From a bacterium (GTDB lineage: Bacteria > Myxococcota_A > Polyangia > Nannocystales > Nannocystaceae), in assembly GCA_024742475.1 (NCBI GenBank), contig JANSYI010000049.1:1-54187 (forward strand): DNA of 54,187 nt, written 5' to 3'. Position numbers and translations under genes: made by a program. Shown in pieces: positions 11,094-21,195 of the stretch (position 1 is its first letter; every line of letters begins with the position of its first letter). The notes under the pieces are model-generated. The model made no database searches. It was given only the letters and a program-made list of their open reading frames with translations, and was not told where the DNA came from.

Positions 11094-13967
11094 ATGGCGC
11101 CTGTCGAGCCGAACGACCCGCCCGGCCTCGGCTCGGACGACGCCGACGCGCCGACCGTGGCGGACGCGCAGACCAAGGACGGCGAGCACGAGGCGCTCGC
11201 AGACCTCGAGACCGAGCTCGCGCCGGGCACCCGCCTGGGCCGGTACGTCGTGCTCGAAGAGCTCGGCGCCGGCGGCATGGGCATGGTGTTCGCCGCCTAC
11301 GACCCCGAGCTCAACCGCAAGGTGGCGCTGAAGCTCCTGCGGCCCCGCAGCCGTGAGCGGAAGCGCAAGTCGAGCAGCAACCGGCTGCTGCTCGAAGCGC
11401 AGGCCTTGGCCAAGCTCGCCCACCCCAACGTGATCACCGTCTACGACGTGGGCACGTACGGTGCGCAGGTGTTCGTCGCCATGGAGCTCGTCGAAGGCGA
11501 CACGCTGCGCGGTTGGATGCGGGAGAAGCAGCGTCGCTGGGACGAGGTGCTCGAGGTGTTCATCCCTGCAGGTCGCGGACTCGCGGCGGCCCATGCAGCC
11601 AACCTGGTGCACCGGGACTTCAAGCCCGAGAACGTGCTCATCGGACGCGACGGTCGCGTACGGGTGATGGACTTCGGGCTTGCCCGTCCAATGCGCGGCG
11701 ACACGATGACGGGCAACTCGCTCGACGACTCGGACGACGACCGCGCGCATCCCGACGCGCACGAGCGCGACGCGGCAGAAGAGCGCGCCGAGCCCGGCGA
11801 GAACGTCGCCGACCCGCTGCTCACCCAGACCGGATCGACGCTGGGGACGCCGGCCTACATGGCGCCCGAGCAGCACCTCGGCAAGCCGACCGACCACCGC
11901 AGCGACCAGTTCAGCTTCTGCGTCTCGCTCTTTCACGCGCTGTTCGGCGTGCGTCCCTTCGATGGCAACGACGCCGCCGCGCTCACGGTTCAGAAGTCCA
12001 AGGCGCGCATCATCGATCCGCCCACCCTCTCGCGCGTCCCCACCTGGGTGCGGCGACACGTCTGGCGAGGCCTCGAGCCCGACCCGGCTGCCCGCTTCGA
12101 GAGCATGGAGGCCCTGCTCGAGGCGCTCAGCGACGACCCCCGGGTCCGTCGGCGCAAGGTCCTCGCAGTCGCGGGCGCGACGATCGCGGTCGCCAGTGGC
12201 GTCGCGAGCATCCAGTACTGGCGCAGTCGTGCACCCGAGGTCTGCCGAGGGGCGGGGGACAAGCTCGAGGCCGTGTGGAGCTCGGAGCGCGCCGACACCG
12301 TGGGCGATGCACTGCTCGCGCTGGGCCAGCCGGGCATCGAGACCGCGTGGAAGACCTCGCGGGACACCCTCGAGAGCTACGGCGAGTCCTGGACACAGAT
12401 GTACACCGAGGCGTGCGAGGCCACGCACGTTCGCGGCGAGCAGTCCGCCCGACTGCTCGAGCTGCGGCACAGCTGCCTTCAAGAGCGGCTCGACGAGATC
12501 GACGCCTGGGCGACGCTCCTCGCCGAGCCCACCGCCGGCATGGGTGCTCGGGCAGCCCACGCGGCCGCACACGTCAGCGCCCTGTCGGCGTGCGCCGACA
12601 CCGAAGCGCTCGCCTCCGCCGTGGACCCCCCACAAGGAGACGCGCTGCGGGAGTCCGTCGCAGCGCTGCGGGCCGACCTCGCCAAGGTCAAGGTGCTCGC
12701 GGAGCTCGGCGAGTACGACGACGCGGTGGCGCTCGCCCAAACCACGTACGACGCGGCCGCCACGGTCGACTACCCGCCGGTCTTCGCCGAGGCACGCTTC
12801 CGCCTCGGCCTGGCGCAGGGCATGCGCGGCGACACCGAAGAGGCCGAAGAGAACCTCGAAGAGGCGCAGTGGAAAGGCGCCTCGGTCAAACACGACGCGA
12901 TCGCGGCGTTGGCGGCCAGCGCTCTCGTACACCTCGTCGGCCGCCTTCGTGGCGACCACGAGGACGGCTTGGGATGGTCGCGCCACGCAGAGGCGGCGAT
13001 CAAGCGCATCGGCGCGCGGGGCTCGATGGAGGCGCGCTTGCTGCACGATGTCGGCATCATTCGCGGGGCGTCCGGGGACCTCACCCGGGCGGCCACCGAT
13101 CTGCTCCGCGCCATCGAGCTGTACCAGAGCGTCCCGTCCTCCGAGCTCGACCAGATCGACGCGACGCGAGCCCTTGCCGACGTCCGCCTCCGCCAAGGCA
13201 AACTCGAAGAGGCCCAGTCGGCGTTCGACGACGCGCGAGCCCGCAGCGCCAAGGCCCTCGGGGAAGGGCACCCCGACGTCGCGCTCGCCGAGCTCGGGCG
13301 CGCCCGCGTTCTCGACGCGCGGGGCGAGCACGACGACGCCATCGCGACGATGAACGCGGCCCTGCGGTCCGCACGGGCGGTCTATCCAGCGACCGACCCC
13401 GCGCTCATCCCCCTGCTCGAGGCCCTCGCGCAAAGCCACGCCGAGCACGGGGAGCACACGCTCGCCGTCGAGCGCACCGAGGCGATCCTCGAGCTGCAGC
13501 GCGCTCGCCTCGGTGCTCATCCCCAGGTCGCCCAAGTCCTCTACGAGATCGGCCGAGCCCTCGAGGCGGCCGGCTCCGACGACGACGCGCGGGACCATCA
13601 CATGCAGGCGCTCGCCATGTGGGAGCGAACCCGAGGCAAGGACCACCCCGACCTCGCATTCGCGCTGACCAGCCTCGGCCTGCTCGATGTCCGCACGGGC
13701 GACCCCGAGACCGCGGTCGACCGCCTGGAACGCGCCCTGAAGCTCCGTGGCGGGCGCGGGCTCGACCCCAACCTCCTCGCCCGGACCCAGTTTGCGCTCG
13801 CGCAGGCTCTGCACGCCACCGGCGGCGACCACCCTCGCGCCCGCGAGCTCGCGACCAAGGCCCGCGACACCTTCGCCAAGGGCAAACACCCCGACCCCGA
13901 CGCCGCCTCGGAGGTCGAGCGGTGGCTGCACGCGGCGATCGAGTCACCCCACGAAGGTTCGCCGTAG
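11094..13967 (+). CDS. Membrane Ser/Thr protein kinase with C-terminal TPR repeats
   Basis: The product is 957 residues from ATG 11094; ATG 11079 is an in-frame alternative. Residues ~45-330 are a kinase domain: GAGGMGMVF, Lys in VALKLL near 76, HRDFKPEN near 173, DFG near 193, GTPAYMAPEQ near 257. The segment between DFG and APE is extended by an acidic, Asp/Glu/His-rich insert of about 40 residues. One membrane segment follows at ~357-375. The outside or periplasmic part (~380-957) is helical, and its second half consists of TPR repeats of the long kinesin-light-chain type (EGHPDVALAELG, KDHPDLAFALTSLG). Kinase-TM-TPR receptors are common in myxobacteria. It is divergent from the Smr gene, and its 3' end is 6 bases from that of the convergent lipoprotein gene. 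Confidence 0.9.
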   Translation: MAPVEPNDPPGLGSDDADAPTVADAQTKDGEHEALADLETELAPGTRLGRYVVLEELGAGGMGMVFAAYDPELNRKVALKLLRPRSRERKRKSSSNRLLLEAQALAKLAHPNVITVYDVGTYGAQVFVAMELVEGDTLRGWMREKQRRWDEVLEVFIPAGRGLAAAHAANLVHRDFKPENVLIGRDGRVRVMDFGLARPMRGDTMTGNSLDDSDDDRAHPDAHERDAAEERAEPGENVADPLLTQTGSTLGTPAYMAPEQHLGKPTDHRSDQFSFCVSLFHALFGVRPFDGNDAAALTVQKSKARIIDPPTLSRVPTWVRRHVWRGLEPDPAARFESMEALLEALSDDPRVRRRKVLAVAGATIAVASGVASIQYWRSRAPEVCRGAGDKLEAVWSSERADTVGDALLALGQPGIETAWKTSRDTLESYGESWTQMYTEACEATHVRGEQSARLLELRHSCLQERLDEIDAWATLLAEPTAGMGARAAHAAAHVSALSACADTEALASAVDPPQGDALRESVAALRADLAKVKVLAELGEYDDAVALAQTTYDAAATVDYPPVFAEARFRLGLAQGMRGDTEEAEENLEEAQWKGASVKHDAIAALAASALVHLVGRLRGDHEDGLGWSRHAEAAIKRIGARGSMEARLLHDVGIIRGASGDLTRAATDLLRAIELYQSVPSSELDQIDATRALADVRLRQGKLEEAQSAFDDARARSAKALGEGHPDVALAELGRARVLDARGEHDDAIATMNAALRSARAVYPATDPALIPLLEALAQSHAEHGEHTLAVERTEAILELQRARLGAHPQVAQVLYEIGRALEAAGSDDDARDHHMQALAMWERTRGKDHPDLAFALTSLGLLDVRTGDPETAVDRLERALKLRGGRGLDPNLLARTQFALAQALHATGGDHPRARELATKARDTFAKGKHPDPDAASEVERWLHAAIESPHEGSP

Positions 13968-13973
13968 CAGGCC

Positions 13974-14447
13974 CTACTCGCACGCGTCGCAGGCGTCGGA
14001 GGCTTGCTCGCAGCGGCTCTCGGCGCGAGTGCAGGCTTCGGCGTACTTCGCCTCTCCCTCGTGCGCCTCGGCCAGGCCACAGATGCGCTCGGCCACATCG
14101 CAGATCGCGACCTTCAGGTCACAGATCCTCTCGCAGCGTCCGGTGGCGTCCGCCTTGGATGCGCCGGCGCTGGTCGTGGTCGACGCCCCCAGCGGCGCCC
14201 CGTCGACCACGCCTTCGGAGGCCAAGTCGGCGTCGAGCTGGTCGAACTCGGCCTGCAGACCCTCGAGGTCGGACGCGTAGTGGCGCTCACGCTGCGGCGC
14301 GGAGGCGTCCTCGGCCGCGCCATCTCCCGCGTAGGCGTCGGCGGCCGCGGGGGCCATCGTGGCCTCGGACCGGGGCGCATTCTTGGCGCAGCCGCCGACG
14401 AGCAGCACGCCCATCGCGCACGCGAAACGGAGCGCGTCGCCCCTCAT
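13974..14447 (-). CDS. Cys-rich small lipoprotein, last gene of sigma-linked operon
   Basis: The product is 157 residues. It starts MRGDALRF with a lipobox LLVGGC. The middle is a helical acidic segment (SDLEGLQAEFDQLDADL). The C-terminus has eight Cys at regular spacing (CERICDLKVAICDVAERICG and a later CEQASDACDACE), which suggests a disulfide-bonded helical hairpin. The family is not recognised, although short Cys-helix lipoproteins of this kind are frequent in myxobacteria. Its ATG overlaps the TGA of the upstream gene (ATGA), so translation is probably coupled. It may sense or buffer envelope redox state for the sigma-factor circuit, but that is only inference. Confidence 0.8.
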   Translation of the reverse strand: MRGDALRFACAMGVLLVGGCAKNAPRSEATMAPAAADAYAGDGAAEDASAPQRERHYASDLEGLQAEFDQLDADLASEGVVDGAPLGASTTTSAGASKADATGRCERICDLKVAICDVAERICGLAEAHEGEAKYAEACTRAESRCEQASDACDACE

Positions 14448-14983
14448 GGCGCCCCTCCGAGTTCCCGCTCGAGCAGAGTCGCGTTGATCTCCAGCGCCTT
14501 CTCGTACGCTTCGAGCGCCTCGTCGTCCAAGCCTTCGGTCTCGTAGAGTTCGCCGCGCAGCGCCCACAGGCGCGCGGTGAATGGGTTGGCGTCGACTTCG
14601 TCCTCTCCCAGACCTTCGTCCACCATCTTCAAGAGCGCATCGGTGGGGACGGGGTCGACCTCGGGGTGGTCGAGCCGCAGACGCACCAGCCGCCCGTACG
14701 CGTCGTGTTTGAGCGCGACGGCGGCCCCGGTGGCGTCGGCCGGCGAGGGCCATGGGCCGGACCGCAGCGCCTCGAGCGATTCGATCGCCGCGGCGATGTC
14801 GCCCTTTTCGAGCTGGAGATCGACCGCGCGGTGCTCGACGTCGAGTCGCTGCCCCAGCGCGACGAGCACGTCGGGCCGCGAGGGGGCGATGCGGTCGGCC
14901 TGGGCCAAGCCGACGAACATGCCCGCCGCGCCGAGCACCATCCCCGCCGCGAGGGTGCCGAGCTGGCCGAGACGGCGGCTCAT
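14444..14983 (-). CDS. Membrane-anchored TPR-like protein in sigma-linked operon
   Basis: The product is 179 residues. It begins MSRRLGQL and has one membrane segment at ~8-28 (ending VGLAQADR). The rest is helical, with a TPR-like C-terminus (LRGELYETEGLDDEALEAYEKALEIN). It overlaps both neighbours by ATGA steps, so three proteins are made from one message in fixed order. It probably forms an envelope complex with the putative anti-sigma factor upstream and the Cys-rich lipoprotein downstream. No enzyme motif is seen. Confidence 0.8.
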   Translation of the reverse strand: MSRRLGQLGTLAAGMVLGAAGMFVGLAQADRIAPSRPDVLVALGQRLDVEHRAVDLQLEKGDIAAAIESLEALRSGPWPSPADATGAAVALKHDAYGRLVRLRLDHPEVDPVPTDALLKMVDEGLGEDEVDANPFTARLWALRGELYETEGLDDEALEAYEKALEINATLLERELGGAP

Positions 14984-15504
14984 GGCGCACCTCCGAGCGT
15001 TGCGTCGGCGCCCGAGCCCAGCGAGGCGAGCAGCTGCGTCCGGACGGCGCCCCGCCCCTCGTCGACGCGGGCGTCGATCGCCGAGCGCGCCTGGGGTGCG
15101 AGCATGTCGAACTGCGCCTGCAAGGTGACCGACATGCCCGCGGCACCCGGACCCGACGCGATCGGACCGGACGTCTCCCCCGGGGGCGGCGTGTCGTCTC
15201 CAGGCGCGAGGACGAGCACCGCCGCCGCTGCGACGGCCACCGCCACGCCCACCCCGACCCGCCAGTCGAGCACGCGACGCCACCACGGCGTGAATCCGGA
15301 CTCGGACTCGATTTGGGTCGCGACGTCGGACCACACCGCGTCGACCCCCTCGGCATCGAGCGCCTCCGGCCCGGCCGCGTGACGAAGCAGATGCACGACG
15401 GCGAGCTCGGCGTCGACCGATCCCTGCCCGCCGTCCGCGTCCTGGCCGGCGCGGAGTTCGTCCTCCCACTGGGGATCCAGCACACCCCGTCTGTTCTCAC
15501 TCAT
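14980..15504 (-). CDS. Putative anti-sigma factor, single-pass membrane protein
   Basis: The product is 174 residues. Residues ~1-75 are cytoplasmic and helical (ELAVVHLLRHAAG, VWSDVATQIES), like the sigma-binding half of anti-sigma factors, but without the HxxxCxxC zinc motif. One membrane segment lies at ~82-101 (VGVGVAVAVAAAAVLVL). The C-terminal periplasmic part contains a heptad-like helix. The gene lies 127 bases downstream of an ECF-type sigma gene on the same strand, the usual position for a cognate anti-sigma factor. The assignment rests on topology and position, not on a family motif. Confidence 0.6.
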   Translation of the reverse strand: MSENRRGVLDPQWEDELRAGQDADGGQGSVDAELAVVHLLRHAAGPEALDAEGVDAVWSDVATQIESESGFTPWWRRVLDWRVGVGVAVAVAAAAVLVLAPGDDTPPPGETSGPIASGPGAAGMSVTLQAQFDMLAPQARSAIDARVDEGRGAVRTQLLASLGSGADATLGGAP

Positions 15505-15631
15505 GGCCCATCTCGCCTCTCTTGCACTGCCCGAACGCCGGCCGCGGACAAAACCTTACGGCATCTCGGACAAAGGGTTCGTAGGCGCCCACAGGCACCC
15601 ACAGGGAGTCTTCTGAACGTGTTCGGCGCAT

Positions 15632-16240
15632 CTATCGCAGCTCCGTGGCGAGGGGTACGCCGTGCTTCTCGCAGGCGGTTCGAAACGCCTTGCAGGCGCG
15701 AAAGAGAAGGACGTCGAGGGTCGCGAGCTTCACGTCGAGCGCCTCCGCACAAGACTTGCGATCGCGGTCCTCGAGCAGGCGCATCCGCAAGACGGTCGCG
15801 TAGCGGGCATTCATCGTCTCGAGCACCGACTCGATCTTGGCGCGCAGCTGTGTCCGCTGGACCTCTTCCTCCCCCGCGGTGCTCGGAGGTGGCGGGCCGC
15901 CGATCGACTCGACGTGGTCCAAGAACGATCCTCGCAGCCGCTGCCGTCGGCCCGACGCGCGCAGGAGATCCCGCGCCTTGTTCTTGGCCAGCGTCTTGAA
16001 CCACGCGTAGATGCTCGGCTCGCGCCACGCGTACTTGGGCAGCGCGCGGTGTGCCGCCATGAACGTCTCGCGCAGACAGTCGTGCGCGTCGTCGCGGTCG
16101 CCGAGCATCGGTACGAGGACGTAGCCGTAGATCGTCGACGCATAGTGGCGATAGAGCCGCTCGAACGCGCGGCGATCCCCACGCTGGGCTCGCTCGACGA
16201 TCGCCCGCTCGTCGGGAAGCGGCTGGGGGCGCCCACTCAC
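15632..16240 (-). CDS. ECF-type RNA polymerase sigma factor
   Basis: The product is 202 residues. Region 2 runs from FERLYRHYASTIYGYV through the RDDAHDCLRETFMAAHRAL helix to IYAWFKTLAKNKARDLLR. A ~40-residue Gly/Pro/Glu linker follows. Region 4 is LETMNARYATVLRMRLLED then AEALDVKLATLDVLLFRACKAFR. The start GTG 16240 was preferred because a TACCCT box ends 8 bases upstream and longer versions would run into the divergent RsuA gene. It directs RNA polymerase to its own promoter set, probably in response to an envelope signal relayed by the three membrane proteins encoded just downstream. Confidence 0.9.
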   Translation of the reverse strand: MSGRPQPLPDERAIVERAQRGDRRAFERLYRHYASTIYGYVLVPMLGDRDDAHDCLRETFMAAHRALPKYAWREPSIYAWFKTLAKNKARDLLRASGRRQRLRGSFLDHVESIGGPPPPSTAGEEEVQRTQLRAKIESVLETMNARYATVLRMRLLEDRDRKSCAEALDVKLATLDVLLFRACKAFRTACEKHGVPLATELR

Positions 16241-16248
16241 GCCCGCAC

Positions 16249-16254
16249 AGGGTA
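16249..16254 (-). promoter_or_regulatory. TANNNT -10 box, leaderless
   Basis: TACCCT ends 8 bases before the GTG start (16240) of the sigma factor gene. It lies in the 49-base gap to the divergent RsuA-type gene. Confidence 0.5.
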
Positions 16255-16289
16255 GCGCGAGTGGCTCGTTCTCGGCCAAGCTGCCGCTG

Positions 16290-17033
16290 GTGCCCCGCCT
16301 GGACCTGCTCGTCGCCCGAAACACGCCCTTCTCGCGACGTGACGTGAGCCGGATGTTCAAGGCTCGCCGCATCCGCACCCCGGACGGAGAACCCCTCGGT
16401 GCCAAGCAGAACGTGCCCCCGAGCGACCTCCCGCTCGAGGTCAGGGTCGACGGCGACGCGGTGCTGCTGCGGGCGCGCTACGACCTGATCTTGCACAAGC
16501 CGCTGGGCGTGGTCACGGCCCACGAAGACCGCCGGCACCCCACTGCATACGCGCTGCTGCGCGACGCCCCGTTGTTTGCAGACCTGCGCGCCGTGGGCCG
16601 TCTCGACAAGGAGACCTCCGGCCTGCTCATGTGGACCACCGACGGCACGCTGCTGCATCGCATCACGCATCCTCGCTACGCGGTGCCGCGGACCTATCAC
16701 GTCGCGCTCGAGCGGCCCCCGGCCCCGCTGCCCGAGAGGCTCGTCCTGGGCGACGGCTACGCGCCCGACGTCGTGCAGTACGCCCTGCAAGAGCCTCAGT
16801 TGCTGCACCCCGCCCTGCATCGCCCGCCCGAGGCGGTCGCCTTCGCTTCGATCACGATCACCGCCGGTCGCTTTCACGAGGTCCGGCGCATCTTCGCCGC
16901 GTTGGGCAGCCACGTCGTCGGTCTGGCGCGAGTGCGATTCGGACCCGTCGAGCTTCCCGAGCACCTCGGCGCTGGCGAATACGAGGCGTACGATCTCAAG
17001 GCAGCCTTCGCGGGCATGCACCCCACGCGATGA
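16290..17033 (+). CDS. RsuA/RluB-type pseudouridine synthase
   Basis: The product is 247 residues, cytoplasmic, and starts at a GTG. It converts a uridine in rRNA to pseudouridine. The N-terminal ~60 residues are an S4-like RNA-binding domain, somewhat diverged (LDLLVARNTPFSRRDVSRMFKARRI). The catalytic domain has LHKPLGVVTAHED and GRLDKETSGLL, where the Asp is the nucleophile, followed by RTYHVAL and the HEVRRIFAALGSHV block. This combination fits the RsuA family (small-subunit U516 or large-subunit RluB/E/F targets); which base is modified cannot be read from sequence. It is divergent from the sigma factor gene. Confidence 0.92.
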   Translation: MPRLDLLVARNTPFSRRDVSRMFKARRIRTPDGEPLGAKQNVPPSDLPLEVRVDGDAVLLRARYDLILHKPLGVVTAHEDRRHPTAYALLRDAPLFADLRAVGRLDKETSGLLMWTTDGTLLHRITHPRYAVPRTYHVALERPPAPLPERLVLGDGYAPDVVQYALQEPQLLHPALHRPPEAVAFASITITAGRFHEVRRIFAALGSHVVGLARVRFGPVELPEHLGAGEYEAYDLKAAFAGMHPTR

Positions 17034-17108
17034 GCCGATGCGGCCGCGCCGCGGACGGTCGGCCTCAAGTCGGACCTCCACCGGACGATGGACCCTTCGG
17101 ACGGACGG

Positions 17109-17678
17109 ATGCTGAACGCCTCGAACCCCATTGCGACCCCACTCCTCGCGCGTGCTGCCGGGTCGCTGAGCCTGGCGCTCCTTCTCGGAGCGGGCTGCGA
17201 CCTCGCCGTCTATCCGACCACCGCGGAGTACGTCGCTCAGGAGGCCGCGCGTGCGTCGGTGGACCTCGACGCGGCCTCGATGCCGGCGGCCGCGGACGTC
17301 GTCGACGTCGAGGTGACCGTCGACACCGTCGCCATGCACCGCGCCTTCGACGACCGGTGGATCCTGCTCGCCGGTGACGAGGTCACCACCACGCTCGTCG
17401 CGGAGCCTCGCAACGCCACCGTCGCCGACGTCCCCATGCGGATGCAGGCCTACGACAAGATCTCGCTGGGCATCACGCAGGTGCGCGTCGCGACCGAAGA
17501 CGGCTGGCACGAGGCCACGCTCGCGCGCGACGAGGTGGAGCTCGACGGCGAGTTCCTCGTGGACACCGACATCACGCTCGCCCTCACCTTCGACCTGCTC
17601 TCCGGGCTCGAAGGCGACGCCCGGGCCGGATTCGTGTTCGAGCCGCTCGTCACGGCCGACATCCTGCCAGCGCGCTGA
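17109..17678 (+). CDS. Small hypothetical lipoprotein
   Basis: The product is 189 residues from ATG 17109; ATG 17088 is an alternative. The signal sequence ends in lipobox LGAGC, then DLAVYPTTAEY. The rest looks like one beta-sandwich of ~140 residues with strands such as VVDVEVTVDTV, TTLVAEP, ITQVRVATEDG and ITLALTFDL. It has no low-complexity linker, unlike the other lipoproteins here. I do not recognise the family. It lies 90 bases upstream of the S9 peptidase gene, which has its own -10 box. Confidence 0.7.
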   Translation: MLNASNPIATPLLARAAGSLSLALLLGAGCDLAVYPTTAEYVAQEAARASVDLDAASMPAAADVVDVEVTVDTVAMHRAFDDRWILLAGDEVTTTLVAEPRNATVADVPMRMQAYDKISLGITQVRVATEDGWHEATLARDEVELDGEFLVDTDITLALTFDLLSGLEGDARAGFVFEPLVTADILPAR

Positions 17679-17754
17679 GCCGCGTGAGTCAGCGTCGGCC
17701 CCCCGCGAAACCGCGCGCGGCCGCTCCGCTCTGGTTCTGAGGCGCGATGCGCTC

Positions 17755-17760
17755 TACCCT
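17755..17760 (+). promoter_or_regulatory. TANNNT -10 box, leaderless
   Basis: TACCCT ends 8 bases before ATG 17769 of the S9 peptidase gene, so transcription would start at or next to the start codon. Confidence 0.55.
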
Positions 17761-17768
17761 CTGCGCCC

Positions 17769-19892
<2,124 letters not shown>

Positions 19893-19944
19893 GCGCGCCG
19901 ACGAAACAATCGCGCGGTCGCGACCGTTGTGAGGTGGCAGCCCC

Positions 19945-20571
19945 ATGACGTCGCGCCCTCCACCCGATGCCCTCTCGGCGATCCGCGCCGAGCTGGGGCA
20001 GTTGCAACAGGAACGCCGCGCCCACTTCCGGCCAGCGCTCATCCTGTCGCTCGTCGCGGTCGTGGCCGCGCTGGTGGTCATGGGCGTGCGTCCCGACCTG
20101 CTCGAGCTTCCGCCGGGCCGGCTCGCGGTGCAGGTGGTGCTCTGGGCCCTGTGCCTGGTCGTCTTTCCCGCGCTCGGCGTCGGCATCCTGTTCGTCGGGC
20201 GCACGATGCGCTACGTACTCGCTGGCGCGGCGATCGGGCTGTCGATCATCGCCGCCACGGGGTGGCCGTTCTCCGGGGCCATCGCGCACGGCCACGGCGA
20301 GATGTCGTACGGCTGCCTGTCGATCACCGTGATCACGGGCGTGGCGATGCTGGGCATCGGCGTCCTCAGCGGCGCGTTCGTGCAGAGGCGGACGATGACC
20401 GCGGTGTTCTGGATCGCAGCGGGGCTGTCCCTCGTCGCGCTCAACGTCGTCACGTGGCACTGCCCGGCGACGGGCATGCTGCACATCGTGCCCTCACACC
20501 TCGGCGGCGCCCTGGCCCTGCTCGGCTTGGCCGCGCTCGTCGGCTGGCTCGTTCGACGCCGCGAGGCGTAG
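19945..20571 (+). CDS. Six-TM membrane protein, possibly NrsF/DUF1109-like
   Basis: The product is 208 residues with a short cytoplasmic N-terminus (ALSAIRAELGQLQQERR) and six hydrophobic helices. A conserved-looking C and H lie in or near the later helices (SYGCLS, VTWHCPATGMLH). Size, topology and Cys/His placement recall the DUF1109/NrsF membrane anti-sigma family, but no sigma gene is adjacent and the match is weak. It has a good Shine-Dalgarno (GAGGTGG, 7 bases before ATG). Its TAG stop overlaps the -10 box of the next gene. Confidence 0.6.
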   Translation: MTSRPPPDALSAIRAELGQLQQERRAHFRPALILSLVAVVAALVVMGVRPDLLELPPGRLAVQVVLWALCLVVFPALGVGILFVGRTMRYVLAGAAIGLSIIAATGWPFSGAIAHGHGEMSYGCLSITVITGVAMLGIGVLSGAFVQRRTMTAVFWIAAGLSLVALNVVTWHCPATGMLHIVPSHLGGALALLGLAALVGWLVRRREA

Positions 20572-20574
20572 TCT
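20569..20574 (+). promoter_or_regulatory. TANNNT -10 box, short leader
   Basis: TAGTCT ends 11 bases before ATG 20586 of the radical-SAM gene. Its first three bases are also the stop codon of the preceding gene. Confidence 0.4.
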
Positions 20575-20585
20575 GCAGCGCGCGC

Positions 20586-21167
20586 ATGCTCCGGGTCGCC
20601 AAGGTCATCCCCAAGACCACCGCCGAAGGGCCGCACGAGCGACTGGCGCTGTGGGTGGCCGGCTGCGATCTCGCGTGCCCGGGGTGCTGCAACCCCGAGC
20701 TGTTCGCACCCGAGGCCGGCACGAGCCTCGATCGCTCCGCGCTCGCGCGGCTGATCGAGGACGCATCCGACGTCGAAGGCATCACGGTCCTCGGCGGCGA
20801 GCCGCTGCAGCAGCCCGGCGGGCTCGCCTTCGTGCTGCGTCTCGCGCGGGCGCGCGGGCTCGGCACCATCGTCTTCACCGGCTACACCCTCGGCGCTGCG
20901 CAGCGGTTGCCCGACTTCGACGAGGTCGACGCGAACGTCGACACGTGGGTCGACGGGCCCTTCGACGCCCGCCGACCCGAGACGCGGCGCCGTTTCATCG
21001 GGTCGAGCAACCAGCGGCTGCACCATCGGACGTCGCGTTATGCGGACGCCACGCTGTGGAACGGCCGCACCCGGGTCGAGGTCCGCATCGGACCGGGCGG
21101 CGCCGTCGAAGCGCACGGACTGCCGCGCGGCGTGGCTCGGCTGAGGCGTGCGCTCCATCGCACCTGA
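20586..21167 (+). CDS. Small radical-SAM protein, NrdG-like activase family
   Basis: The product is 193 residues and cytoplasmic. The iron-sulfur motif is CDLACPGC (CxxxCxxC), directly followed by CNPELF, which is the NrdG/pyruvate-formate-lyase activase pattern. VLGGEPLQQPGGL is the SAM-binding GGE motif. The C-terminus (RRRFIGSSNQRLH) is typical of single-domain activases. The usual partner, a glycyl-radical ribonucleotide reductase, is not in the window, so the substrate is unknown. It is flanked by a six-TM protein gene and an EVE-domain gene. Confidence 0.8.
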   Translation: MLRVAKVIPKTTAEGPHERLALWVAGCDLACPGCCNPELFAPEAGTSLDRSALARLIEDASDVEGITVLGGEPLQQPGGLAFVLRLARARGLGTIVFTGYTLGAAQRLPDFDEVDANVDTWVDGPFDARRPETRRRFIGSSNQRLHHRTSRYADATLWNGRTRVEVRIGPGGAVEAHGLPRGVARLRRALHRT

Positions 21168-21178
21168 CCGCAGTCTGC

Positions 21179-21184
21179 TACCCT
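21179..21184 (+). promoter_or_regulatory. TANNNT -10 box, short leader
   Basis: TACCCT preceded by TGC (extended -10) ends 11 bases before ATG 21196 of the EVE gene. Confidence 0.5.
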
Positions 21185-21195
21185 CGCCGCCGCCC

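Noticed and set aside
11513..15382. Very long Arg/Pro-rich plus-strand frame
   Set aside because: It is an out-of-frame shadow of the kinase-TPR gene continuing antisense to the sigma-linked operon. The kinase motifs lie in the other frame.
14980..15504. Zinc-binding anti-sigma (ZAS) protein
   Set aside because: The HxxxCxxC motif is absent, so only a tentative anti-sigma label based on topology and position was kept.
20586..21167. Queuosine enzyme QueE
   Set aside because: QueE has a different Cys spacing (CX14CX2C in many) and queuosine neighbours; here CxxxCxxC followed by CNPEL fits the NrdG-type activases better.
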